A DNA stretch of 64,000 nucleotides from Kiritimatiellia bacterium (GCA_030744755.1 JASLPY010000004.1:62001-126000), one strand, 5' to 3'. Shown: positions 36,623 to 45,499, numbered from the stretch's first letter. Made by a program: numbers and translations. The notes: generated from the letters alone by a model not told the origin.

Positions 36623-37060
36623 ATGCCCGATATGGACAAGAATATTGAGAGGCTCGCGCCGCAGAAACTCCTGGAGCGATTCTCCAGGGGCAGGATCCTG
36701 TTGTGTCTCGCAGCGGCGGCCTTGCTGCACGTTGTGATCATAGGGAGCCTGTCCACAAGCTACATCTACTACAACTGGATTAACCCGGAAGCGGGGAGAG
36801 CCCTCGAAGAAGCAGCAAAGAAGGCTGCGGAAGGGACATCTGAAGAGGCGGCCACTCCCGCCTCGGCCGCAACCGCCGATACCAACCAGGTGGCCGAAAC
36901 CAAGCCCAGGGACGGGGACAGCGGCAAGACCCAGGAGCAACTTCTGGAGGAGCACAAGGATGCCCCGGTGGTGAAAGAGATAACCGAGAAGGCCACGCCG
37001 GAGGAGATTCCCGACGAACCGGACGGTCTTGGGATCTCGATAGAAGACACGAATCTGTAG
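36623..37060 (+). CDS. Single-span TonB/TolA-position linker protein without TonB domain
   Basis: The 145-residue product has about 27 cytoplasmic residues and one membrane helix (ILLCLAAAALLHVVIIGSL), in which His sits in the helix as it does in TonB. A low-complexity Ala/Glu/Thr/Pro periplasmic arm ends in an acidic tail (GLGISIEDTNL). The position after ExbB-ExbD-ExbD and the topology are those of TonB or TolA, but the arm is short and no C-terminal TonB fold is present. AAGGAGG stands 7 nt before the ATG. It may hand force to a separate periplasmic partner, such as one of the operon's TPR proteins. That role is inferred. Confidence 0.72.
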   Translation: MPDMDKNIERLAPQKLLERFSRGRILLCLAAAALLHVVIIGSLSTSYIYYNWINPEAGRALEEAAKKAAEGTSEEAATPASAATADTNQVAETKPRDGDSGKTQEQLLEEHKDAPVVKEITEKATPEEIPDEPDGLGISIEDTNL

Positions 37061-37076
37061 CCTTCTGGAGGAATCG

Positions 37077-38714
37077 GTGGCGGCCTGGGGATACCTTAAA
37101 CTGCTAATGCGCAAAATACCGCTACGGTATGAGAACGGGGATATTCTGTCCCCGCGCATGCTTCAAGTTCTGCTTTGTTTCCCGCTGGCGTTTCTTGCGG
37201 CGATATCGGCGTGCTTTACCGTTGATCTGCCGTATTTCCACTACGAGCGGTACCTGGAGGACTTCCCTGAGCTGACGGGCCTGTTTTCATCCGGGGCCGT
37301 GCCGCCTATTCTGCTGTCCCTTTCCGTGGCCAATGGACTGTGCGCCGTTCTTTTTCTGCTTGCGGCACTGTCGGGTCCGTTCAGGAAAGGGTGGGCGCTG
37401 CGTATGCTCAGGAAAGGGTATGCTGCCGCCTACGCACTGTTCGTCTTCCACAGTTACGTGATTATGAGCGTCAGCGCCCGTGTAGAGGCGAGTGATCTCG
37501 AGGAACTGGGTGGCAACCCTCTGCATTCGGTAGCGGTATTCTACTGGCGCTGCGAACAGCTCTGGCTGCCGGCCTGTATCGTGGTGTTCATCGGGTTCCT
37601 GCATCTGCTTTCCTGGCGGCGGTCTACCATAAATGTCTACACCGGTGCAGATGATGGGACGTTGGCCGCGGGTGACAGGATCTTTGAGAACATTCGAACG
37701 CACGGAGACGATCCCAAGTTCAGGAAAAGCACGCTCAGCAGTATCTGGACCCACATACTCATTATCATCATTATCCCACTACTGCTCCGAATGCAGGGAT
37801 GCATCGATCCATACCGCCCTCCTTACGGCGGAGGCAAGCCGGTTGTCCAGGTGGTCCAGGTGGTGAAACAGAAGAAGAAGAAAAAGAGGAAGCAGTTCAT
37901 CCTCACGCCGGATTCAGCCATCATCTTCCGTGCACCTGAGCTGGATGAGTCCAAGATTCTCGAAGAAGTCGAAGACGAGTCTAAGCTGACCTACGTGGCC
38001 GATCCCAATGCGGTGCATGGCAAGCTCGGAGACGGCGACGCCAAAACGCCCGGCTGGCAGGACGGATTCAAGGACGGCATCGTCCGGTTCATCAGGCTGG
38101 AATACAACGGGCAGGACTGGGATGACGGGATGGGGAAACAATCGGGTGCGGACATGAACTTCCTGAGAGACTTCAGGGAGATGAGTGGCGGAATGAAGAC
38201 GGCCACGCATTCCGAGAGTCACCCGGTCAGGCTCCTGAAGAAGTATCCAAAGGGCCAGGCCCCGCCTTTCGTGTACATGACCGGCTCGGGTCATATCAAC
38301 GTTTCCGAAAGGGACATAAAGATACTGAGGGAATTCCTCATGGACGGCAGCATGCTGTTTGCCGATTGCGGTAGCCCGCATTGGGACCGGAGTTTCAAGG
38401 GACTTGCAAATCGACTGTTTCCAGGGAATCCGCTCAGGGAGATTTCGGATGATGATCCAATCTTCCAGATCCCGTTTGCCTTTGCCAACGGGGCGCCTCC
38501 ATTGTGGCATCATGGTGGCAACAGGGCTATGGGCGTGAAGGTCAAGAACCGATGGGTGATATTCTATCACCCCGGTGACATGAACGATGCCTGGAAGACC
38601 GGGCATTCAGGAATGAAACCAGAATTGGCCAGAAAATCGACCCAGGTGGGTGTGAATGTCGTCTACTATTCTTTCATGCGCTATTTCGAGGCGACGAGGA
38701 AATACAGGAAATGA
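37077..38714 (+). CDS. Polytopic membrane protein with periplasmic DUF4159 domain
   Basis: The GTG start at 37077 has GGAGG 6 nt upstream and lies 16 nt after the previous stop. The 545-residue product has about five membrane helices in the first 240 residues (for example QVLLCFPLAFLAAISACF and WTHILIIIIIPLLLRM). A TonB-like basic stretch (VVQVVQVVKQKKKKKRK) follows, then a DUF4159 domain of about 210 residues (GIVRFIRLEYNGQDWDDG, YMTGSGHINVSERDIKILRE, DGSMLFADCGS). DUF4159 has a glutamine-amidotransferase-like fold; here the nucleophile-elbow region reads FADCGSPHWDRSF. The TGA overlaps the next ATG (ATGA). The multi-span N-terminus is unusual for DUF4159 proteins. Confidence 0.8.
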   Translation: MAAWGYLKLLMRKIPLRYENGDILSPRMLQVLLCFPLAFLAAISACFTVDLPYFHYERYLEDFPELTGLFSSGAVPPILLSLSVANGLCAVLFLLAALSGPFRKGWALRMLRKGYAAAYALFVFHSYVIMSVSARVEASDLEELGGNPLHSVAVFYWRCEQLWLPACIVVFIGFLHLLSWRRSTINVYTGADDGTLAAGDRIFENIRTHGDDPKFRKSTLSSIWTHILIIIIIPLLLRMQGCIDPYRPPYGGGKPVVQVVQVVKQKKKKKRKQFILTPDSAIIFRAPELDESKILEEVEDESKLTYVADPNAVHGKLGDGDAKTPGWQDGFKDGIVRFIRLEYNGQDWDDGMGKQSGADMNFLRDFREMSGGMKTATHSESHPVRLLKKYPKGQAPPFVYMTGSGHINVSERDIKILREFLMDGSMLFADCGSPHWDRSFKGLANRLFPGNPLREISDDDPIFQIPFAFANGAPPLWHHGGNRAMGVKVKNRWVIFYHPGDMNDAWKTGHSGMKPELARKSTQVGVNVVYYSFMRYFEATRKYRK

Positions 38715-39847
38715 TCTTGGACCTGGCAAAACTCTATCAGTACTTCGGTGTGACGGGAATCGCTTCCATTATAATGTGGATTGCGGGTCTCCTCGTTTTT
38801 GTCCTTTTCGCCTGGAGCCGCAAGAGAACTCAGCGCTATTGGCTGGCCCTCGGCGTGGTGGCGTTGGGTCTTGTGCTGGCCCGGATCAACTCGATGAACG
38901 TGAGCGCCATCAGGGTTGACCAGACCGCGGAGATAGAGGCAGGGCGCGAAAGGGGCCGCCGGCTGTCCGACGCGGATGCCGGGCTGGAGGTAACCAGCGA
39001 CATCTCGACAACGAACATCCTCGAAAAGGCTGCCGACACCAATGAGCAAGCGTATTCGTACCGGGACCGGGGCAAGGTCGAGCGTGACGAGGGCAAGACG
39101 ATTGGGAAGAAGGTTGCCGGCGTTGATGCGCGGAAGGAGATCGTTGTAGAAGGCAGAATGATGAAATCGCACGACGTCCACCGGGCCAATGCGCTGGACA
39201 AGATCAACCTGTTCTGCGCCCGTGCCGCGCTATGGTTAGCCCTGTTCATTGTGCTGCTAGACTACCTGCGCCGGCTCAACAAAACGTTCGACTGCTATTG
39301 CCCGCTTCCGCTGGCATCGCCGTTGCTGGACTCGCTTTACCCCAAGACCCTTTCGGTGCATGTCGGCCCCGGCAAGAAGGAGAGGATGAGACCCTTCCTT
39401 GAGAACGCTGTTCGAAAGGGCGAAACCTTCATCTATTTCGGGAACGCCGACCTCTGGCAGGAACCTGGACTGCCGCGGCTGGTGGTTCGCGACAGAAGGC
39501 TGTGGCCATTGAAGAAGGTCACATGTTCGCTCGGCAAATCGCCCCTCGACGGTGACTCCGTCTTTGAATCGGCATGGTTCGGCAGATATTGCTTTGTCGT
39601 TGAAGGGGAGGAACTGTCGAAGGAATGGCTGTCTGCCCTCGAGACCTTTCTCCTGGCGCGGCACGCGGTCCGGGCAAGGGCTCGCAGAACCGTGAACATC
39701 GTCTGGGATCTGGATACGGATATCGACCCCGATCGGCTCGACGAACTCCTGTTTCTCTGCAGCGACACCAACCACAAGCTGGTGGTCGTGGGTAAGGCGG
39801 TATCGGAAGACCAGGCGGCATCGCGTTTCCAGGAACTGTTTGTCTGA
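38711..39847 (+). CDS. Membrane protein closing the ExbBD operon, unknown
   Basis: The 378-residue product is translationally coupled to the DUF4159 gene (ATGA). It has two N-terminal helices (SIIMWIAGLLVFVLFAW; YWLALGVVALGLVLAR) and a charged segment of about 110 residues between helices 2 and 3. A third helix (RAALWLALFIVLLDYL) precedes a soluble C-terminal domain of about 180 residues. That domain contains alternating hydrophobic strands (TVNIVWDLDTDIDPDRLDEL, HKLVVVGKA) but no Walker motif. It resembles the last gene often found beside DUF4159/VWA clusters, yet I cannot name a family. It is probably part of the inner-membrane complex. Confidence 0.68.
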   Translation: MILDLAKLYQYFGVTGIASIIMWIAGLLVFVLFAWSRKRTQRYWLALGVVALGLVLARINSMNVSAIRVDQTAEIEAGRERGRRLSDADAGLEVTSDISTTNILEKAADTNEQAYSYRDRGKVERDEGKTIGKKVAGVDARKEIVVEGRMMKSHDVHRANALDKINLFCARAALWLALFIVLLDYLRRLNKTFDCYCPLPLASPLLDSLYPKTLSVHVGPGKKERMRPFLENAVRKGETFIYFGNADLWQEPGLPRLVVRDRRLWPLKKVTCSLGKSPLDGDSVFESAWFGRYCFVVEGEELSKEWLSALETFLLARHAVRARARRTVNIVWDLDTDIDPDRLDELLFLCSDTNHKLVVVGKAVSEDQAASRFQELFV

Positions 39848-39898
39848 AACCCAGGCTCCGGCATCTCGGGCACCTGTATTGCACCAATGTTGCACGGC

Positions 39899-39976
39899 GG
39901 GCAGCGAGGCCGCTGCCCCTCCCGCCGGTGGAACTTGTCTTGCGCCGCGTGGCTACAGGAGAATGAAGGATTCTCC
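39899..39976. terminator. Two hairpins between convergent genes
   Basis: GGGCAGCG-AGGC-CGCTGCCC (39899-39918) and GGAGAAT-GAAGG-ATTCTCC (39958-39976) lie in the 139-bp gap between the operon end and a minus-strand gene. Neither is followed by a clear T-run, so termination is inferred from position and stem strength. Confidence 0.4.
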
Positions 39977-39986
39977 ATTGGACAGC

Positions 39987-40910
39987 CTACCTCAGAATTT
40001 CAAACTTGGCCGGATCGCCCTTTATATCAAGTGCGCAGACACCGCTTACCGTACTGAATTGCTTGTAATCGTAGAGTTCGCCAACAACCTTCTTGTCCTT
40101 TGTCACTTCGAATACCTGTGGCTGTTTGCCAACATGTCCGTGTCCGCCCCAATTGCATACAAGCGTGTTTCCGTTCGGGAGCCTCTGCATACCGGCCACA
40201 AACCGGAGGGGATTGTCAGGGAGATCGTTCTCCTTGATTTCCCAGACAATGCTGTTGTCTTTATCCAATTCCTTGATGGAGTGAGCGTCACCGGTTGAGA
40301 CCAGCAGATTGCCGTTGGGAAGGGCAGAGGCGCCGAATGCATTTTTCTGTTTGTATTCCCTGATGATGTTGCCATCGCCATCGTATTCCCGGAGTATCGC
40401 ATCGGCATACTGACCAACCACGTACGTGCCGGCTTTGGTTTTGCGCGCCTTGCGCATTTGTCCGTGCGGCCGTTTCTGATTGGTCTTCAGCTTCACTTCT
40501 TTCGCGATATTGTTCTCGCGATCGACTTCAATGATTCGCATGGGCCCGGACTCCGCGATCATTACCAGGCCGTTTTCCAGCGGCTGGCAGGCATGAATCT
40601 CGATCGGCCCTTCGACCTTGTGTTCCCAGGCAACAGAGTTGTCCTTGAGTACAACTTCTTTGACCCCCTTGATGTGCGAGAACAGGACGTTCCCATTGGC
40701 AAGCATCCACACATCCTGTGGGCGTTGGGCCTTCATCTGCCAGGTTATCTTGCCGGCCTCATCAATGATGCAGATCTTGTTTCCACCGTAATCAGCGATC
40801 AGGCATGGCCTGCCGAGGGTGAGGACGGGTTGCCGGTCCTGTGCCAGGCTCGGGGTCACTACCGTGAGAATTGTAAGTGCCGCGGCGGCTGCGATGTAAG
40901 CTTTCTTCAT
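39987..40910 (-). CDS. Exported PQQ-like beta-propeller protein
   Basis: The start at 40910 (MKKAYIAAAAALTILTVVTPSLAQ) is chosen over 40991 because AAGGAG lies 7 nt upstream and a signal peptide follows directly. The product of about 307 residues carries propeller blades of the PQQ-like / arylsulfotransferase-like type (DEAGKITWQMKAQRPQDVWM, LPNGNLLVSTGDAHSIKELD, RLPNGNTLVCNWGGHG). The last motif contains a GGHGH loop that could bind a ligand or metal. No catalytic residue can be named. It is a single-gene unit convergent with the ExbBD operon. Confidence 0.75.
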   Translation of the reverse strand: MKKAYIAAAAALTILTVVTPSLAQDRQPVLTLGRPCLIADYGGNKICIIDEAGKITWQMKAQRPQDVWMLANGNVLFSHIKGVKEVVLKDNSVAWEHKVEGPIEIHACQPLENGLVMIAESGPMRIIEVDRENNIAKEVKLKTNQKRPHGQMRKARKTKAGTYVVGQYADAILREYDGDGNIIREYKQKNAFGASALPNGNLLVSTGDAHSIKELDKDNSIVWEIKENDLPDNPLRFVAGMQRLPNGNTLVCNWGGHGHVGKQPQVFEVTKDKKVVGELYDYKQFSTVSGVCALDIKGDPAKFEILR

Positions 40911-40988
40911 GTTGTAACTCCTTGCCGTTTTGAACCACGGAGTACGCGGATTACACAGATATGGGTTGCTGCAGAGCAAATTCCCCAA

Positions 40989-41017
40989 CATCCGTGCCCA
41001 TCCGCGCCCATCCGCGG
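40989..41017. repeat. Three tandem CATCCGYGCC units
   Basis: CATCCGTGCC (40989-40998), CATCCGCGCC (40999-41008) and CATCCGCGG (41009-41017) form a short 10-bp tandem array between two minus-strand genes. A less exact related phrase precedes it near 40936. Confidence 0.75.
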
Positions 41018-41036
41018 TTAATCCCTCGTTTTCACA

Positions 41037-41075
41037 GGACCTGTGACAGTACCGTATCCCGTGTCACAGTCCTAC
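41037..41075 (-). repeat. Hairpin with GTAG foot overlapping the sulfatase stop codon
   Basis: GGAC (41037-41040) and TGTGACA (41042-41048) pair with TGTCACA (41062-41068) and GTCC (41069-41072), leaving one bulge. On the minus strand GTAG (41075-41072) stands at its foot, and the TAG is the sulfatase stop. It may double as that gene's terminator; a short T-rich run (minus strand GAAAACGAG) is not convincing. Confidence 0.6.
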
Positions 41076-42550
41076 CGCTGGTTGTCCGGCACCTTGTAGA
41101 ATTTGCGCAGGCGCAGGAGTTCGGCTTTCATGTCCTTGATCACGCCGGCGTACTCGGGGTTGTTGTACCCGCTCTTCATTTCGCTCGGATCGGTCTTGAG
41201 GTCGAAGAACTCCCACTCTTCGCTATTCGGAACGTCCTTGCCGTAAAAACGGATCAGTTTGTATCGCTTACCGGCGACGCCCTCGTGCTTTCTCACAGAA
41301 TGCACGGCCGGGTATTCGTAGTAATGGTAATACAGCGATGTCCGCCAGTCCTTCGGCGTTTCGCCCTTCATGAGAGGAACGAGGCTTTTGCCCTGCATGT
41401 CGCCGGGAATGGGGGCGCCGGCCATATCAAGGAAAGTTTCCGCGAAATCAATGTTCTGCACCAGGTCACTGTTGCGCGATCCGGGTTTGATGACGCCCGG
41501 CCAACGTGCGATGAACGGTGTGCGGAATGACTCCTTGTACATAAAGCGTTTGTCGAACCAGCCGTGTTCGCCAAGGTAGAAGCCCTGGTCGGCCGAGTAC
41601 ATGACGATTGTGTTCTTGTCGAGCCCCTGTTTTTTCAAGTGCTCAAGGATTCGTCCCACGTTATCGTCAACGCCGGCGATGCATGCGAGGTAGTCTTTCA
41701 TGTATGTCTGGTACTTCCAGCGTATGAGGTCTTTGCCCTCGAGTTTAAGCTTGTCGAGTTCTTCCTTGCGCGGGCCTGCGCCGGCTTTAAGGTCGCGCCC
41801 TATACTCATTGTCTTGGAAATGCTCATGTCCTGTTTGTGGGCAGCCGTACCGCGTCCCTCGTAATCATCAAAGAGCGTATCCGGCTCCGGGAAAGTCCTG
41901 TTCTTGAACTTCTCTTTCATCTCGGTGTTCGGTTCCCAGCGACGGTGCGGCGCCTTGTAGTGAACCATCAGCATGAAAGGCTTCTTCCCGTCCCGCCCTG
42001 TCTTCAGCCAGTTAAGTGCGCGGTCGGTTATGACCTTGGTCGAATGTTGGCCTTTGTATTGGGTTTTTCCCTTCTCCGTGATGAAGGACGGATTCCAGTA
42101 GTTTCCCTGGCCGGGAAGAACTTCCCAGTAATCGAATCCCTGCATGGCACCGGACAGGTGGATTTTGCCGATCATCGCGGTTTGGTAGCCGTTCTTCTGC
42201 AGGATCTTCTGGAACTGCTGCTGATCGTGATTGAAACCACCACGGTTGTCGTACTTGCCGTTGAGATGACTGTGCTTGCCCGTCAGTAGCGTGGCCCTGC
42301 TCGGCGCACAGATGGAGTTACCGACATAAGCGCGCTCGAAGAGCATGCCGTCTCTTGCCAGGCTGTCAATATGGGGTGTAAGATTCTCTTTCTCGAATCG
42401 CCCGCCATAGGCGCCAATTGCCTGGTAGGCATGGTCGTCCGAAAACATCCAGACGATATTCGGCCTGTCGGCCGCGGATGCAAGGAGCACCATCCCCGCC
42501 ATGACCGCGATAACCAATCCAACTGTCTTCAGAATCCTATGCTGGAACAT
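41072..42550 (-). CDS. Secreted sulfatase, type S1 (formylglycine-dependent)
   Basis: This is a signal-peptide-bearing (residues 1-27) arylsulfatase-superfamily enzyme that removes sulfate esters from carbohydrates. The sulfatase signature CAPSR starts at Cys81, the residue converted to formylglycine. Asp38-Asp39 (SDDHAY) and DQGFYLGEHGWFDKR are calcium-site and active-site elements close to those of N-acetylglucosamine-6-sulfatase-like S1 families. The length of 492 aa is normal. GGAGG stands 9 nt before the ATG. No sulfatase-maturing enzyme is present in the window; the radical SAM gene at 53389 is of a different type. It is followed upstream by the rhamnosidase in the same orientation with a 53-bp gap, so the two are probably co-transcribed. 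Confidence 0.9.
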   Translation of the reverse strand: MFQHRILKTVGLVIAVMAGMVLLASAADRPNIVWMFSDDHAYQAIGAYGGRFEKENLTPHIDSLARDGMLFERAYVGNSICAPSRATLLTGKHSHLNGKYDNRGGFNHDQQQFQKILQKNGYQTAMIGKIHLSGAMQGFDYWEVLPGQGNYWNPSFITEKGKTQYKGQHSTKVITDRALNWLKTGRDGKKPFMLMVHYKAPHRRWEPNTEMKEKFKNRTFPEPDTLFDDYEGRGTAAHKQDMSISKTMSIGRDLKAGAGPRKEELDKLKLEGKDLIRWKYQTYMKDYLACIAGVDDNVGRILEHLKKQGLDKNTIVMYSADQGFYLGEHGWFDKRFMYKESFRTPFIARWPGVIKPGSRNSDLVQNIDFAETFLDMAGAPIPGDMQGKSLVPLMKGETPKDWRTSLYYHYYEYPAVHSVRKHEGVAGKRYKLIRFYGKDVPNSEEWEFFDLKTDPSEMKSGYNNPEYAGVIKDMKAELLRLRKFYKVPDNQR

Positions 42551-42603
42551 ATCTTCTTTCCTCCGTTTTTGCGCTTTTCGCGTTTTTCGTAGTTACCTTT
42601 CCC

Positions 42604-45120
42604 CTAATTCAGCTTCATGGCAGTCAACGTGACAGGCCCAAGAAGTCCCGACGGGGTCAGTGGCCATTTCGAGGCATCGAATTTCTTGTAGTTGTGATTC
42701 ACGAAGTTGATGTCGTGAAAGATCTTCCAGTTTATCTTGCGCATGTCAAGGTCGCGTATGCGGTTAGCCGACAGGTTCGTGACCTCTATTTCGAGCCTGT
42801 TGCGTCCAGGCTTCAAGTATTCCCCGACAGGAGCACTGTAGGGGACACTGTAAATCGCCGATGCCATCTTCCCGTTAATAATGACACGGGCACTTTCGCG
42901 TACGTTGCCGAGACCGATTACCCAATCATCAGCCTCTGTCTCTGGAAGATCGAATTCAACGGCATAGCGTCCGGCTCCGGCAAACCGTTTGGCTTCACCG
43001 TCACCGAGTTCCGTCCAGGATTTCAGTTCGGACGTTGTGAATGGTGCGGGGAGTTCAGGTGCACCATCCACGAACGTGACAGTCCACTCGCCATTGATGA
43101 TCAAAGGCTCATCACCGGACTTCTTCAGGATCGGCCAGGGAGCCCCGTCTATCTTTCTGTTTCCAAACGTACGTAAAACTCGGGTCTCGCCCGGCAACAA
43201 TTGAAGGTACATCTCTTTGCCGTTGCGCGTGGGTGCTACCCCGGTCCTTCCGGAATACGCATCCATTATCACTGCACTCTTGAAAGAGACACCAAGGGGG
43301 ATCCAGTCATCGACGGCTTTCTCGCTCATATTTGCGACGAAGTAGACGTGACCGTCACTGTGGGTGCGGCGAATGAATGAAAGCCCCGTGTCCGTCATGG
43401 CTTCGCGGGCGACAGTCGTTGCTGCCAGCGCTTGTTTCATGGTGTCCGCCTTGACTACCAGTTTCTCCCGTCCCTGCAGGAGCCCTTTGAGTTCTGCACG
43501 GCGTTCCTTGAATCTGTTGAAGCCGGGAACATCAGTGGGAAGATCGTCAGCGAAAATCACCGGCTTGCCGCCATCGGAAATCGCCAACAGCTTCTTCAGA
43601 GTTGCCAACGGAATGTGCCCTGTCTTCGGCACAACGATTGCCTTGTGGGGAGCGGAGCGGCCGGCCAGAAGTTGGCGGTCGGATATGAAATCGAACCCGA
43701 ATCCGTTAGCCCTGAGCCAGGCCGCCATCTTTCCGCAGGCTGTATCAGTGAGCCACCCTGAATGATGCACGGTGAGTTTCTGTTGCATGCCCCCGTTCGA
43801 GTGCCAGGTGTCATAAATCGGCCAGTAAAGGGCCACGTCGTTGTCCGGCTTTCCGGATTGCAGGATAGACTGGCAGCGGGTGATATATGCGTTCAAGAAC
43901 CTTGAATCGCGCCAGATACTGTTGCGCGGGTTGTATTCCAACGAGGCATAGAACAGCCATCCGGGCCAGGGCGCCTCTTTGGGGCTGTAGCAGGTGCCGT
44001 GAAAGAAGATGTGGTTTATGCCATTGAGAAAGAGCTGATCTACCTCGGGTTTGACCTGTGAAAGCGCCGACCTGAAGTGATTCCGGACCCAGGTACAGGA
44101 TTCGGAAGCGACGAGCCGCCTGCCCATCACGTGCGCTGCAGAGGAGGCCATCCGGTTGATCAGGGGCTGGGGGTAGTCCTTGCGGATGTTGTTGGCCTCG
44201 CGCCGAATGCCCGGGATTTTGAATGATGAGGCACCGAATGTCTCTGTTTCCGGGATGCCTACTGCTCCGTACAGGTCCAGCAGGTTGGCGGGTGCGCCAT
44301 GCGCCTGGTTGCGCACGGTGCGGTCCTTTCCCTCGGCCCATGCCTGGAGGACTTCGATGTAAGCCAGGTGCAGGTCGGACAATGTCTCGCGGTAATCGCA
44401 CTTGACCCGTGCGACCGTTTCCGCGTCGCCCTTTCCGAATAGCTCGGGCAGGTGTTCCGCCAGGTCATAGCCGCGTAGTTTCTTAAACTCAACGGGGAGT
44501 TCCCTGCACCAGTTGCCGTTGAACTCGAATGAATCATGGTACATGGCCCGCGGCAGCACCACTCCTTCGCGCGCGAAGGCTTCGTCGAAGATCTCCAGGT
44601 AGCCTGACATGGCGGTAGGGGAATAGGGGTTGATGGCTCTGCCCTTGCCACCCGGGGCGGCGCGTTTCACACTTCGTCCCGAGAACTTCTGGGAGAGCTT
44701 GCCGTTCTTATACGAGACTGATGCATCACAATTGGAATCGTTGATCATGGGGCCGCCAAACGGCCAGCCGGTTCCGGGTGTCATGTCGACCCACATGCCA
44801 AGACGCTTCGCCTCGCGGACGGCATGGCTCATCATGTCGACCCATTCCGGCGAGAGATGTTGGATGTACTTGTCCTCGTAGCCCTTTGCGCCGTATATGG
44901 CGACGATAGTCCCGCCGCCCATTCCGGCTTCGCGCATTGTTTCGAGGTTCCAGGTGATGTTCTCCTTGTCCACGGCGCTGCCCGGCCACCACCAGTAGGC
45001 ACCGGGACGGTTCTCAGCTGCCGGTTCCGGCCAGTCAAGTGGAGCACCCGTGCTGGCAGCAACCGTTGTTCCAATTGCAATCGTGGAAAGCAATGTCAAT
45101 GTGAGCAGCAGCTTGGCCAT
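42604..45120 (-). CDS. GH106-type alpha-L-rhamnosidase-like glycosidase
   Basis: The start at 45120 (MAKLLLTLTLLSTIAIGTTVAA) has AGGGA 6 nt upstream and begins a signal peptide; the ATG 18 nt earlier is less likely. The product has about 838 residues. Early motifs AYWWWPGSAV and NLETMREAGMGGGTIVAIYG, and MTPGTGWPFGGPMI, are typical of the GH106 family. SCTWVRNHFRSALSQVKPEV and NGINHIFFHGTCYSP follow in the barrel. A galactose-binding-like jelly roll forms the end (RYAVEFDLPETEADDWVIGL, GRNRLEIEVTNLSANRIRD, GLLGPVTL). It is somewhat shorter than many GH106 enzymes. With the sulfatase it suggests attack on sulfated rhamnose-containing polymers such as ulvan; that substrate is inferred. Confidence 0.85.
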   Translation of the reverse strand: MAKLLLTLTLLSTIAIGTTVAASTGAPLDWPEPAAENRPGAYWWWPGSAVDKENITWNLETMREAGMGGGTIVAIYGAKGYEDKYIQHLSPEWVDMMSHAVREAKRLGMWVDMTPGTGWPFGGPMINDSNCDASVSYKNGKLSQKFSGRSVKRAAPGGKGRAINPYSPTAMSGYLEIFDEAFAREGVVLPRAMYHDSFEFNGNWCRELPVEFKKLRGYDLAEHLPELFGKGDAETVARVKCDYRETLSDLHLAYIEVLQAWAEGKDRTVRNQAHGAPANLLDLYGAVGIPETETFGASSFKIPGIRREANNIRKDYPQPLINRMASSAAHVMGRRLVASESCTWVRNHFRSALSQVKPEVDQLFLNGINHIFFHGTCYSPKEAPWPGWLFYASLEYNPRNSIWRDSRFLNAYITRCQSILQSGKPDNDVALYWPIYDTWHSNGGMQQKLTVHHSGWLTDTACGKMAAWLRANGFGFDFISDRQLLAGRSAPHKAIVVPKTGHIPLATLKKLLAISDGGKPVIFADDLPTDVPGFNRFKERRAELKGLLQGREKLVVKADTMKQALAATTVAREAMTDTGLSFIRRTHSDGHVYFVANMSEKAVDDWIPLGVSFKSAVIMDAYSGRTGVAPTRNGKEMYLQLLPGETRVLRTFGNRKIDGAPWPILKKSGDEPLIINGEWTVTFVDGAPELPAPFTTSELKSWTELGDGEAKRFAGAGRYAVEFDLPETEADDWVIGLGNVRESARVIINGKMASAIYSVPYSAPVGEYLKPGRNRLEIEVTNLSANRIRDLDMRKINWKIFHDINFVNHNYKKFDASKWPLTPSGLLGPVTLTAMKLN

Positions 45121-45251
45121 GATCAATCCCTTAAACATCAGCTTGGCATGTACTTGTTCCGAAAGAAGCTATCATAGGCCCAGAGACAGCCTGGTGGCAA
45201 GGTTGTGAGGAGTTCTGGACTTACCCCAATTCTGGCGTTTGCATCGCGCCA

Positions 45252-45324
45252 GAGATCCCTCGGCTGCGCTCGGGATGACAGTTTTCTAAGGCTTTCTGTC
45301 ATGCCGAGCGTAGCGAGGCATCTC
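45252..45324. repeat. Paired hairpins with swapped stems (family H)
   Basis: ATCCC (45255-45259)-TCGGCTGCGCTC-GGGAT (45272-45276) and ATGCC (45301-45305)-GAGCGTAGCGA-GGCAT (45317-45321) are inverted with respect to each other (flanks GATGACAG and CTGTCATG). The loops are near reverse complements and the stems differ by compensatory changes. It belongs to the 573-bp gene-free stretch 45139-45711. That stretch also has family A at 45500-45561 and a direct repeat GTGAGGAGTTCTGG near 45207 and 45430. Confidence 0.7.
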
Positions 45325-45499
45325 GGGTGCGGTTTGCCGCTGAGAAACTACTACACTTCAGATACCGTGCAAACCTCGCAAAGCCAAGTGCTTCCGTGAT
45401 GCGGCGCCCGAAAACTGGGAAATGTCCTGTGTGAGGAGTTCTGGTTGCGGCGGGGTGGGCGCGCCATAATGCGCGAGATGTTTACATTACATCCGCATG

